From Bog-375 sp049587755 (lineage in GTDB: Bacteria; Acidobacteriota; Terriglobia; Bryobacterales; Bryobacteraceae), in contig JBAVEN010000032.1 of assembly GCA_049587755.1 (NCBI GenBank), positions 18,537 to 82,536 on the forward strand: a stretch of 64,000 bases of DNA, given 5' to 3'. Shown piece after piece: positions 8,014-17,366 of the stretch. The position numbers and the translations under genes are program-made. Each line of letters opens with the position of its first letter. Position 1 is the stretch's first letter. The notes beneath the pieces were generated by a model. That model saw only the letters and a list, made by a program, of their open reading frames with translations. It searched no databases and had not been told where the DNA came from.

Positions 8014-10326
8014 TCACCGCGCGCCGGCGGGCGCGGCTGTGGCTAGTTTCTGCAACAGCTTCGCCGCCTCTTCGCGTGTCGCCCGATCACTGGCTTGCGC
8101 GGCCTTGCGGAGATAGGGCACCCCTGCCGTAAAGTCCCCCGCCTTGATCAGGGTCTCGCCAAGGTCCAACATGGCACGGCCGAACTCCGGCGCAATCCGG
8201 ATGGCCTCGCGATACTGCTCGATCGCTCGACCCGATTGTCCTTGGGCGAACAGCAATCTACCAAGAAATTCGTGCGCTTCGGCGCTGCTTGCGTCGGTGA
8301 GCAGGATGGCCTCAACCTGCGCTTGCGCTTCGGCGATACGGTGCACACGGCTGAGCGCAAGCGCGTAGTCATACCGCGCTCCGATATAGTTCTGCTTATA
8401 TCGGAGCGCAGCTTTGAAGTGATACTCCGCTTCGGCAAACCGATCCGTCGCCGAGAGAAGATTCCCCAGGTTATTGTGCGCCGCCGCGTAATTCGGTTGG
8501 ACGCGGATGGCGTTTCGTAGCGCCGCCTCTGCGCGCGTGCTGTCACCGCTCTCAAACTCGATGGCGCCCAGGCTGTTCCAGGCCTCTGCCATGTCCGGAT
8601 CGATTCGCGCCGCCTTTTCGAAAGCCGAAATCGCATCCGGCGGTTTACCCTCCCCTAGGTACACCATGCCAAGCTGGACCATAACAGCAGCGTCGTTCGG
8701 CATCAGGCGCAGCGCTTGTTTGAAAGCCGCTTCAGCTCGCGGATACTGCCGCAGCGATGAAAGGCAAATAGCCAGCCTCTCCTGCGCCGCAGCCGATTCC
8801 GGCTCGCGCCGGATGGCCTCATCGTACACTCCCACGGCCTCGCCGAACCTGCCCGCATTCGCCAGCGCGTCGCCCAGTTGCAGATAGTATTCCGCAGCGG
8901 CGGGACGATACCTCTCAATGACCGCCGAGAGCCTCGCGATGTCTTCCTGCGAGTTTCTATTCCGGCTCACCTGCGCGATCGCAAGATACAACTCGTCTTC
9001 GGGCTTTGGCAGCGAAGCCGGATAGTACAACACGACCTTTCCGCGATAAGCCGTGGCATCCGTCTGGAGCCGCTCCGGGATTTCGGCGAGAAGATCGTTC
9101 GCAGGCGGCCGCCGCTGGATCCAGTGATCCGTCATCACCACGTGCACCACATCCTCGGTGCGCCGCTTCGGCATATGGCAGCTCACGCAGTCTGTGGATG
9201 CCGTATGCCGGCCTGCGCTCACCAGCCGGTCGATCGCCTGGCCGTGGCATTGGCGGCAAGCCTCGGTGAAGTGCCGGGCGGCGTCCGCCTTTGTTGGAAC
9301 GCGGTGTGGATCGTGGCAAGTGGTGCAGGTTAAGGCGCCATTGCTGCTCCGAAAGCACGCGGATTTGCGCAGACGGTAGACCGAGCCGCTGATCTCGAAT
9401 CGATCGTCGTGTCCGGTGCCGGGCGCATAGTCGAAGTGCAACATGAAATCGGTCAGCGGTTCGCCCGAACGATAGGAAAACGGCCCACGTTCATAGCGGA
9501 CGATGGATGCCGGCAATGGCGAGCTGGTGGTTTCCAGATGGCATTGCATGCACACTTCCATCTGTCTTTGCTGTGTGAGCCGGGCGGGGTTGAGGATGGC
9601 GCTGCGAATTGCATCCGGTGACGCGTGGCCGCTGCCCGCGAGCGCGACGTGATTGGCACCGTCTCCGTGGCAACGCTGGCAGTCGATGCCTTCAGGGACG
9701 CTCAGGAAAGCCGGGGGCGAGCGGGGACCGCCGGCGGGAATCTCCGGATAGCCGTTGTGGCAGAACGTGCAATCGTAAGTCACCCGGCGCCGGAAATCCT
9801 GGTGATCCGGCCGATCGTAGCCGGGACTCATCGCCCACGAGCCACCGTTCTCCGCGTACCAGGAGAGCGGCAGCTCCACGAGCGTGTTATCGGCCTCCCG
9901 ATGCAGGTATGTCCGCGCGTGATTTCCGGATCCTAGTACGAAGTCGATCTCTTTTTCGCTGGCGTTCGTCTTTTTTCCGTCGAAGCCGATCTGATACTGG
10001 CGCTGGAAATAGCGGCCGTTGCGCTGGACCATTTCGAACCAGGTGTCGGACGCCTTGTGATAGTACGAATTCTTGCCCGTATAGTCTTCGACGGTATTGT
10101 CAGGCCGCGGCCGGTAAAACGAGCGCGCCATTCCCGTGTGCCGCCACGTTTCCCATACGTCCCGATGGCAGCTAGCGCAGACCTTCGAATCAGAAGAGCG
10201 AGCCTGCGCTAAGTCCGCGGAGCGGCCGCATAGAAAAACCGCCGCCGCTAAGGTTCCATAGGCCAGCCTGCTCAAGTCGATTCCCGCCGATTCCAGGGTG
10301 AAGCCTGTGCCGTCGTATGCCGACAA
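8014..10326 (-). CDS. Heptaheme cytochrome c with C-terminal TPR domain
   Basis: A 770-residue exported protein. After a hydrophobic leader (about residues 20-41) the first 400 residues contain seven CxxCH heme-binding motifs (CASCH at about 50, then CTFCH, CQRCH, CMQCH, CTTCH, CRQCH, CVSCH), similar to cytochrome c-554/NrfA-like multiheme domains. From about residue 450 to 750 there are roughly nine tetratricopeptide repeats. This suggests periplasmic electron transfer by a protein that also docks to partners. Start is TTG 10326, only 6 nt after TAAGAT; an internal TTG in DLSRLAYG would give a more compact signal peptide. It follows the TonB receptor by 47 nt. Confidence 0.85.
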   Translation of the reverse strand: MSAYDGTGFTLESAGIDLSRLAYGTLAAAVFLCGRSADLAQARSSDSKVCASCHRDVWETWRHTGMARSFYRPRPDNTVEDYTGKNSYYHKASDTWFEMVQRNGRYFQRQYQIGFDGKKTNASEKEIDFVLGSGNHARTYLHREADNTLVELPLSWYAENGGSWAMSPGYDRPDHQDFRRRVTYDCTFCHNGYPEIPAGGPRSPPAFLSVPEGIDCQRCHGDGANHVALAGSGHASPDAIRSAILNPARLTQQRQMEVCMQCHLETTSSPLPASIVRYERGPFSYRSGEPLTDFMLHFDYAPGTGHDDRFEISGSVYRLRKSACFRSSNGALTCTTCHDPHRVPTKADAARHFTEACRQCHGQAIDRLVSAGRHTASTDCVSCHMPKRRTEDVVHVVMTDHWIQRRPPANDLLAEIPERLQTDATAYRGKVVLYYPASLPKPEDELYLAIAQVSRNRNSQEDIARLSAVIERYRPAAAEYYLQLGDALANAGRFGEAVGVYDEAIRREPESAAAQERLAICLSSLRQYPRAEAAFKQALRLMPNDAAVMVQLGMVYLGEGKPPDAISAFEKAARIDPDMAEAWNSLGAIEFESGDSTRAEAALRNAIRVQPNYAAAHNNLGNLLSATDRFAEAEYHFKAALRYKQNYIGARYDYALALSRVHRIAEAQAQVEAILLTDASSAEAHEFLGRLLFAQGQSGRAIEQYREAIRIAPEFGRAMLDLGETLIKAGDFTAGVPYLRKAAQASDRATREEAAKLLQKLATAAPAGAR

Positions 10327-10332
10327 ATAACT

Positions 10333-10338
10333 ATCTTA
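10333..10338 (-). promoter_or_regulatory. Putative -10 of the cytochrome-TPR gene
   Basis: TAAGAT on the minus strand, 6 nt before the TTG at 10326. It supports that start and a promoter separate from the upstream receptor gene. Confidence 0.3.
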
Positions 10339-10373
10339 GGGTGGCACAGGCTTAAATTTGCCCGGCCCCGCCG

Positions 10374-13300
10374 TCAGAATTGAAACTTCATGGCAACCTG
10401 CAACTGCCGCGAAGTTCCGAAATCGCCGGAGGTGAACCGCGTTCCACCGGTTATCAGGCCCTGTGTTGTCGACGATGTGCCGAAACCCGGGCCAACGGTA
10501 ACAGCCATCGCCGCCGCCCCGCCCGGATTGGTGAAATTGGGGTGGTTCAGCATGTCGAATGCATCGCACCGGAGCTGCAGGTTGAGTCTCTCGGTGAGCG
10601 CCGTGTTCTTCACCAGCGCCAGGTCCAGGTCTTCGAAGCCCGGCCCGATGGCCACATTGCGGCCCAGATTCCCGAACCCGAGAGGCACCCCGTTGGTTCC
10701 CTGAACAACGAACACGTTGCTGCTCTGACCGGGAAGGCCGGCGTTTTGAATGTAGGTGATGTTAGTCGGGCTCCCGTTGGTGGCAGGGCTGAAGCCGGTG
10801 ACCAGTGGTCCGGTGACGTCCGGCCGGAGCGATCCCACGCCCGTAAGTGAAGTGTTCGCAATGTGGATATTGAACGGACTTCCGCTTTGCAACGTATTGA
10901 TCAGCGAGAACTGCCAGCCTGCCTTGAATCTGTTTCCTTTGAACGGCAAATCGTAAATGCCGCTCAGCACGAAACGGTTGCGGGCGTCGAAATCCGACAA
11001 ACCGCGGTCGCATGCGATGCAGTAGCTGTTCTGAACTTGTACGCCGAAATTGTCTTGGGACACGTCATCGATCGATTTCGAGTAAGTGTACGCTCCGTCG
11101 AACTGAAGTCCGCTGGCGAAGCGCTTCTTGACTTCTGCCCACAAAGCCTGGTAAGAGGAGTTGCCACCGCTCCAGGCCTGCGTGATGTTACTGAGCGGCA
11201 TACCCGGGTCGATCGGGCTGCTGGCGGAAAGGGCCGGGTAGGGACGTACGCCGCCGATGAACTGGTTAAGGTTGCGCTCGATGTTCAAATCGGTTCCCTT
11301 GGTGCCGACATAGTTGACAGTGGCAACGTAATCGTGCTTGAACTCCTGCTGAATGTTGAGATTCCATTCAGTGACGTAGTCGTCCTTGTAGTTAGAAGGC
11401 ACCGTATACGGAGCAACCGCCCCGGATGCCAGAGGGAATGCGTTGAATAACGAGACAAACTGGCCCGCAGGGGGCACATAGGAGATAGGCTGCGCATACG
11501 GAGGATTGTAGGCCGCGCCACTGGAGAGGCCGAAGTTGGGCTGATCTCTCATGATCGCGAAACCGGAGCGGATCACCGTCTTGCCGGTCTTAAACGGATC
11601 CCACACCAAACCGACGCGCGGATCGAAGGCGAGAACGTTCTGGTTATAAAGCGACGATGGCCCCGACCCTTGTCCGACATGCTGCAGCGTGTCAGTGCTG
11701 GGATTGAATATCACGAACCTGTTCTCCGCCTCAGTCGGCGTTGCGTACCAGTCGTAACGCACACCCAGCGTTACGGTAAAGTTCTGAGCGACCTTCCAGG
11801 AATCGGTGATGAAAGCGCCGATCGAGTTCGCGTAATCGCGGAGGGCTCTGTTCGAATCATTGACGGTGAAGGAATTGGCCTGATCGGCCAGAAACGCGGT
11901 AATGCTCGGGAAGCTGAACGTCCCAGGCGTGTACGTAAAGCTGTCTTCGTTCTGCCTGCGGAACTCACCCCCCATCTTGACGATGTGATTGCCGTGGGTC
12001 CAACTCAATGTGTCGTTGGTCACGATGACGTTGTCGCCGCGGCCTTGCGGGAAGTTGTTGATGCCTCCGAACGTGAAGGCTCCAGCAATGGCGATTTGCG
12101 GCAGCCCGATGGGAGCGGTAATGCCGCTGTCTATGCCGAACGCCGAAGCCGAATCCACATTGTCCGGCGCGAAGACGAGGTGGATGCGGTTGGCCCCGGC
12201 CCGAAATTCGTTCACCAGTGCCGGGCTGATGGTCGAGGTCTCGTTGATGGTCAAAAGCTGGCGGTGGCCGTTGCGCTGGTCGCCTTCGCCTGGGAAGCTG
12301 TTGCCGTCAGTGGTGGACGGTTCGTTGCGCTGGTCGCGCTGAATTGCGTAATAGAAGTTGAAGCGATTGTTGTCGTTGAGCAGGTAGCTGACGTTAGCGG
12401 TGCCTTGCTCGATATTCACAGGCGCCGTCATGCTTCCGACAAAGGAACTGCTTCCGGAGTTCGCCTGCGGGATCAGCGGCAGCAACGCCTGGATCTGTGA
12501 GTCGCTGGTGGACTGGGCTTGCTGTCTCTGGGCGCTCGTCAGCACAGTAGCGCTTAGCGGGACAGCCTGGCGCTGGCGCAGCCCTTCAAAGCTCAGAAAG
12601 GCAAACAGCTTGTTCTTTTTGATGGCGCCACCGCCATCGCCGCCGAATTGATTGCGGATGAACTCGTTCTCAGGATTCGGAACCAGAGCGCCCGCTTTGG
12701 TCACATCGTCGGGGTTGGTGAAGTTGCGCGCATCCATGAAGTCGTTGCGCATGAATTCGTACGCTTCGCCATGCCAGGCGTTGACGCCGGAGCGCGTGGC
12801 AATGTTGACGATCGACCCTGAGCTGCGGCCATACTCGGCGCTGAATGTGGAGTTGTCAAGGCTCAACTCTTCTATGGTGTTGATGACCGGCTGGAAGGTG
12901 ACCTGATTCTGGCTAGGGTCGTTCAGGTTGATGCCGTTGATCATGAAGTTGACGGTGTCCTCCCGTCCCCCGGCAGAGACAAACGAAAAGGAGCCCTGGC
13001 CGCGCAGCGGAGCGGTCAGAAATCCGTTGGCTGGCGGAGTCACCGTGCCTGGCGTCAGCAACGCTAGATCGACGAAATGGCGCCCATTCAGCGGGATTTC
13101 CTGGACGGTGTGTTGGTTGACAACATCTCCTACGGACATGTCGCTGGCCTGAATCAAATCGGCGGCGGCTTCCACCTCTACGGTTTGGGTGCTGGAAGCC
13201 ACGTTAAGCGTAATGTTTTGCCGGACCGTGGTCCCGACTGATATCGCCAGGTTGGGCACGGTTGCGGTCTGCATCCCCGGCGCTTTCACCTGGACTTGAT

Positions 13301-13547
13301 AGGTTCCCACCGGCAGCGACGGCACATGATAGACCCCGGCATCATCGGTCAGCGTGTTTCGTTCCTCGCCCGTGGCCTGATTGTGGACGATCACCTGGGC
13401 TGCATGGACGGCGGCGCCGGTCGCGTCAATTACGGTACCCTGAATGCCACCGGTGGATTGCGCGAGCGTAACACCTGCGGCGAGCAGCAGACCAAGTGCA
13501 ACAAGGGCCGGTAACGACCCCAGACAGCTTCTGTGACAACGTGACAT
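10374..13547 (-). CDS. Oar-like TonB-dependent receptor
   Basis: A 1057-residue outer-membrane receptor. A signal peptide (ending GVTLAQS) is followed by a carboxypeptidase-regulatory-like Ig domain (about 30-115: GGIQGTVIDATGAAVHAAQV), a plug domain (about 120-250, with the NGRHFVDLALLTPG and INGINLNDPSQNQ segments) and a long beta-barrel that ends in an aromatic residue (AMKFQF). This is the Oar-like architecture that is expanded in Acidobacteria and resembles SusC-type importers. The ligand is unknown, and no SusD-like partner is adjacent. The cytochrome-TPR gene lies downstream on the same strand. A G-rich sequence (GGGGGG) lies 4 nt before the ATG. Confidence 0.93.
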   Translation of the reverse strand: MSRCHRSCLGSLPALVALGLLLAAGVTLAQSTGGIQGTVIDATGAAVHAAQVIVHNQATGEERNTLTDDAGVYHVPSLPVGTYQVQVKAPGMQTATVPNLAISVGTTVRQNITLNVASSTQTVEVEAAADLIQASDMSVGDVVNQHTVQEIPLNGRHFVDLALLTPGTVTPPANGFLTAPLRGQGSFSFVSAGGREDTVNFMINGINLNDPSQNQVTFQPVINTIEELSLDNSTFSAEYGRSSGSIVNIATRSGVNAWHGEAYEFMRNDFMDARNFTNPDDVTKAGALVPNPENEFIRNQFGGDGGGAIKKNKLFAFLSFEGLRQRQAVPLSATVLTSAQRQQAQSTSDSQIQALLPLIPQANSGSSSFVGSMTAPVNIEQGTANVSYLLNDNNRFNFYYAIQRDQRNEPSTTDGNSFPGEGDQRNGHRQLLTINETSTISPALVNEFRAGANRIHLVFAPDNVDSASAFGIDSGITAPIGLPQIAIAGAFTFGGINNFPQGRGDNVIVTNDTLSWTHGNHIVKMGGEFRRQNEDSFTYTPGTFSFPSITAFLADQANSFTVNDSNRALRDYANSIGAFITDSWKVAQNFTVTLGVRYDWYATPTEAENRFVIFNPSTDTLQHVGQGSGPSSLYNQNVLAFDPRVGLVWDPFKTGKTVIRSGFAIMRDQPNFGLSSGAAYNPPYAQPISYVPPAGQFVSLFNAFPLASGAVAPYTVPSNYKDDYVTEWNLNIQQEFKHDYVATVNYVGTKGTDLNIERNLNQFIGGVRPYPALSASSPIDPGMPLSNITQAWSGGNSSYQALWAEVKKRFASGLQFDGAYTYSKSIDDVSQDNFGVQVQNSYCIACDRGLSDFDARNRFVLSGIYDLPFKGNRFKAGWQFSLINTLQSGSPFNIHIANTSLTGVGSLRPDVTGPLVTGFSPATNGSPTNITYIQNAGLPGQSSNVFVVQGTNGVPLGFGNLGRNVAIGPGFEDLDLALVKNTALTERLNLQLRCDAFDMLNHPNFTNPGGAAAMAVTVGPGFGTSSTTQGLITGGTRFTSGDFGTSRQLQVAMKFQF

Positions 13548-13766
13548 TTGACCCCCCTTGAACGCGCAGTAGCGCGGAATGACAGTAGGATGAACAAGGA
13601 ACGGTCAGCGATTCGTCAGCGGCCGTATCGCCGGTAAAGATTTTCCATAAGTGTAATAAATCGCACACGGTTGCGGCCGCCCAGGTAGGTAATCCTTCGA
13701 CGCGGCCACTCGCTGTGCGGCATGCCTCTCGCGTCAGCGCAGCCTTGCCGTGTTTTGGGAATGACC

Positions 13767-16700
13767 TTACTTGGCCTTGCTCAATTTGCGGAAGTAGTCA
13801 GCCACGGCGTCCTGGTAGCCCTGCGGGACGCGCTCGCTGCCGGGGCTCCGAATGCTACCCCCGCCGCTCGATGCGTCTACCATGCGCCGCAACTCCATTT
13901 CCACCTGCTCGGCGCCGGCCATCGCGGACTCGATGCGCTGGCTCAATAGCGGGTCGTTGGTGTAATAGCGCGGATCGAAATTGCGCAGGTCGCGCATCAG
14001 GCTCTGAATATCGTGAGTGGTGTCAGGATCGTCCTTGAGCTGCTGCTCCAGCCGGCCCAGGCTCTCGAAAGCTCCGCGATAGCTGCGCTCCAGGTCTTCC
14101 GGCCGCACCGGGGTCTCCATGCCTCCGCCGGGCGCGTATGGGGAGCGTAGGCTGCCGGCGCCGTCTGCGTACCGCCCGCTGTTCGGTTGGCTGCTTGCCG
14201 AACTGCCCGGAGCGCCCAGGGGCGAGCCTCCCTGCTGCCCTTGCTGCCCTTGCTGGCCCTGCATTCCTTGTTGGCCGCCCTGTTGGCTACCCGGTTGCTG
14301 CCGGCCGCGGTTGGCCAGTTGGGCCTGCAGTTGCTCCATCTGGCGGCGGAGTTGCTCCACTTGGCCGAGGGCCTGCGCGGCTGCCTGATCGTCCTGGCCC
14401 GGCCCGGCCTGGCTGTTCTTAGCAAGCGCCTGGTCGATCTGGTGCAACTGGTCGCGAAGCTGATTCAAGCCAGCGGTGGTTTGCGCTTCCGAGAGGGCGG
14501 CGTATTCCCCCTGGCCGCGGCGGATCCATCCCGCGTTGCGCTCCATCTCGCGCACGAGTTCCTGCTGCTGCGCGTCGCCGAGCGCATCCCGCAGCTTGGT
14601 GGCGGCCTGGCGTTGGGTGCCCATCAAGTCTCGCGTGGCGTTTTGCATTTGCTGTTCCAGGCGCTTGAGGTCCGCCAACTCGTCTTCCTTCTGCTGCGCC
14701 ATCTGCTCGGCCTGGCTGCGGTCTAGGCCCGAGCCCTGCGGGCCGAAAGCGCGCCGCATCTGGCCTTCGAATTCCTGCTGCCGCCGGGCAAGGGACTCGG
14801 CCTGGCGCGCCATGTCACCCACTTGGCCGGAGGATTGCGCGGTGCGCAAGCCGGCGAACATCTGCTGGGCCTCGCGCAGGCGGTCAGCGGCGCGGTGCGC
14901 TCCGGCTTCGCCTTCCGGCGTTCCGGACTGTTGCGAGGATGCCGCCTGGCGCATATCCTGGAGCGCCTGCTGCAGGCGGTCGATGGTCTGTCGCAATTGT
15001 TGGGTCTGGGCGTTTTGCAGGCGCTGGTTCATTTGTCCAAGCCCGGTTTGTCCCTGGCTGTTGCGCCCCGGCTGCGATTGCTGGGCGGATGAACCCGCCT
15101 GGCCGGCCGCCCCGGCCTGCCCCGATTGGCCCTGCTGGCTCTGTTGTCCCTGCTGACCGTCGCGGCTCAAGGGCGCGTTCTGCGCCAGTTGCTGCATTTG
15201 CTGCTGGAGCTTTTCGGCTTCCCTGCGCAGCATTTCCTGTTCCCAGCGCTGTTGCGGCGTTTGCCTGCCGCGGCGTTGTTGCTCGGCCAATTCCTGCTGG
15301 CGCCTGGCAAGCTCCTCGAGCTTTTGCAAGGCGTCGTCCATCTGCCGCTGGCGCGCATCGGCCGACTGGTTCTGCCGCGCGCCTTCATACTGGTTTTTCT
15401 CGGTGTCGAGCTCCAGGTCGAACAGGCCCTCCATGTCGCGCGTGGCCCCGCTGATCCCACCACCGCCGCCGCCGGATTGGCCGAAGGCCACCTGGATGTC
15501 GCGAAAAACAGATTCCGCGCGCAGCAGGTATTGCAGCGCTTTCTGTTCCGGCGCCAGCGCGTCCTGCCACTTGGCGATCCGCAGTTTCCCGGCCGCGGGA
15601 CCCATGGCGCCCGCAGCCTGCTCAATGTCGGCGACGAAGCTCTTAAAAGAATCGCCCGCTTCTTCCATCTGCCGGGCCTTCATGCGCTGGGCCAGCGAAG
15701 TCGCCTGGTCGCGCAGCTTCGATTCAACCGAAGCCAGAAACGCGGCATTCTCCGCATCGGAGGCCTTGGGGCCGTTGCCCTTGATCTGGTTCCAGGTGGC
15801 GGTGATGATTTCCTTCTGCCGCTCGGAAAGCTGATTTTGCTGATCGCCCTGCCCGCCGGCCATACCGCCGCCGATCTCCTGTGACTGGGTGTAATTTCGC
15901 TCGAAGGGCTGCGCTTCGATGAAGAACATGTCGGTGTTGGTTGTCTGCCGGGCGTCCCGCGCCGCGGCGTACAAGCTGACGATGTCGCCGGGTTGCACTT
16001 TGAAATCTTCGAGAGCGATTACCGTCGCCCCGTTGGCGGTCTTGGCGCCTTTGGCATCGAGAATACCGATAGTCTTCTCCGGACCGCCGTTCAGCGAATA
16101 ATGCAGGTCCACTCCGCGCAGCCCGAAATCGTCGCTTGCGCTCACCGCCACGGTGACTTCCTCGATCGGGCTGGCCTTGAAATCGTGGCCCGGCCGGGTA
16201 ATGGTGATTTCCGGCGGATTGTCCTTCTGCGCCTCAATGAAATAGTCTTCGCTGAGGCGCACGTCTTCGCCGCCTTCGAAGGCGGCAATGTGATACATGC
16301 CGTCCTTCTGGATGGGCACGCTGGCAATCAGCGTGTTATTGCCGCCATCGCGCAGCCCGACCTTGCCGCCGTCGTCCAGCAGCAGCGCGCCGTTCGCCAG
16401 CGGCCGGTCGGTGCGGATGGTCACTTCGGCGGTGGTGCCTTCCACCGCGCGCAGATCGCCGCCCGGGTCCTCCACGAAGTCCTTCATGCCGGTCCAGGCC
16501 GGGTAATGGTAAGTGACCCTGATGTTCTTGATGGATGGCAGCTCGACCGCGTTGAGATGGTAATGCGCGGAGCGGATGCCGCCGGCTTCCACGTAGTAAT
16601 CGAGCGATTCCGGCACGCCGGCGATCAGAAACTGGTACGCCGGGCCGCCCGGCTCCGTGCTCATTTCGGCCTGTTCCCATTGGGGCGCGCTTGCGTACTT

Positions 16701-17366
16701 GGCGAAGAAGCGGACCTTGGGCGCGGAAAAGCCAAGCAAAGTGGCGTGGATCACCTGGTCCGCCAGCTTGCGAATGGTGCGGTTGCCCGGCTCGACAACG
16801 ATCGAGTAGAACAGCTTCGTGTCGCCTTTGGGAGGGCCGGCCCAGAGCAGCGCGGTGCCGTAGCCGAGGAAGCCGGGCCCCGCCACGCCGAGCCAGACGA
16901 GAAATAGCGCGGCGGCCACCGCGGCTGAGGCGAAGCCGGCAATCCACGCGGTTTTGGCAACCGTCGCAGGCCGCGCCTGTTCGGCCACTTGCATCGTGTC
17001 GGCGGCCAGCAATTGCAGGAACGGGTCGCTGTCAACCGAGCCGGCGCGCTCGCTCAAGGTGAGCAGGCGCTGTTCAAATTCCGGGTGCTTCTTCTCGGCC
17101 GCGCGGGCGGCGTGCCGGCGATTGAGGCGCACCAGTGGCACGATCAGCGCGGCGGCGATGGTGCAGGCCAAGCCGAGAAACAGGGCCAGCCGCGCGGCCA
17201 CCACGGCGCCATTCGAGAACGCGAAGGCATTGGCCGCCAGCACGGCGGCCACGGTGAGAACCAGCGCCGCAACGGCAGTCACCGCGCTGCCACGCGAAAA
17301 GGCCAGCAGGCGCAAGCGGCGTTCCATGGCGCTCAAATAACGCGAGAGAAGGTCCAAGGGATTCAT
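13767..17366 (-). CDS. DUF4175-family membrane protein with long Gln-rich tail
   Basis: A 1199-residue protein. The N-terminus has two or three membrane helices within residues 25-80 and another at about 145-175. Residues 190-500 look like beta-sandwich (Ig-like) modules (PGNRTIRKLADQVIHATLLG, ITRPGHDFKASPIEEVTVAVS). The rest is predicted coiled coil with extreme Gln enrichment (for example EELARRQQELAEQQRRGRQ, and repeated Gln-Gly stretches around 14200-15150). This is the DUF4175 arrangement, usually next to MoxR and VWA genes; function is unknown. The start ATG overlaps the stop of the BatA-like gene (ATGA). It is the last gene of the seven-gene cluster. Confidence 0.85.
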   Translation of the reverse strand: MNPLDLLSRYLSAMERRLRLLAFSRGSAVTAVAALVLTVAAVLAANAFAFSNGAVVAARLALFLGLACTIAAALIVPLVRLNRRHAARAAEKKHPEFEQRLLTLSERAGSVDSDPFLQLLAADTMQVAEQARPATVAKTAWIAGFASAAVAAALFLVWLGVAGPGFLGYGTALLWAGPPKGDTKLFYSIVVEPGNRTIRKLADQVIHATLLGFSAPKVRFFAKYASAPQWEQAEMSTEPGGPAYQFLIAGVPESLDYYVEAGGIRSAHYHLNAVELPSIKNIRVTYHYPAWTGMKDFVEDPGGDLRAVEGTTAEVTIRTDRPLANGALLLDDGGKVGLRDGGNNTLIASVPIQKDGMYHIAAFEGGEDVRLSEDYFIEAQKDNPPEITITRPGHDFKASPIEEVTVAVSASDDFGLRGVDLHYSLNGGPEKTIGILDAKGAKTANGATVIALEDFKVQPGDIVSLYAAARDARQTTNTDMFFIEAQPFERNYTQSQEIGGGMAGGQGDQQNQLSERQKEIITATWNQIKGNGPKASDAENAAFLASVESKLRDQATSLAQRMKARQMEEAGDSFKSFVADIEQAAGAMGPAAGKLRIAKWQDALAPEQKALQYLLRAESVFRDIQVAFGQSGGGGGGISGATRDMEGLFDLELDTEKNQYEGARQNQSADARQRQMDDALQKLEELARRQQELAEQQRRGRQTPQQRWEQEMLRREAEKLQQQMQQLAQNAPLSRDGQQGQQSQQGQSGQAGAAGQAGSSAQQSQPGRNSQGQTGLGQMNQRLQNAQTQQLRQTIDRLQQALQDMRQAASSQQSGTPEGEAGAHRAADRLREAQQMFAGLRTAQSSGQVGDMARQAESLARRQQEFEGQMRRAFGPQGSGLDRSQAEQMAQQKEDELADLKRLEQQMQNATRDLMGTQRQAATKLRDALGDAQQQELVREMERNAGWIRRGQGEYAALSEAQTTAGLNQLRDQLHQIDQALAKNSQAGPGQDDQAAAQALGQVEQLRRQMEQLQAQLANRGRQQPGSQQGGQQGMQGQQGQQGQQGGSPLGAPGSSASSQPNSGRYADGAGSLRSPYAPGGGMETPVRPEDLERSYRGAFESLGRLEQQLKDDPDTTHDIQSLMRDLRNFDPRYYTNDPLLSQRIESAMAGAEQVEMELRRMVDASSGGGSIRSPGSERVPQGYQDAVADYFRKLSKAK

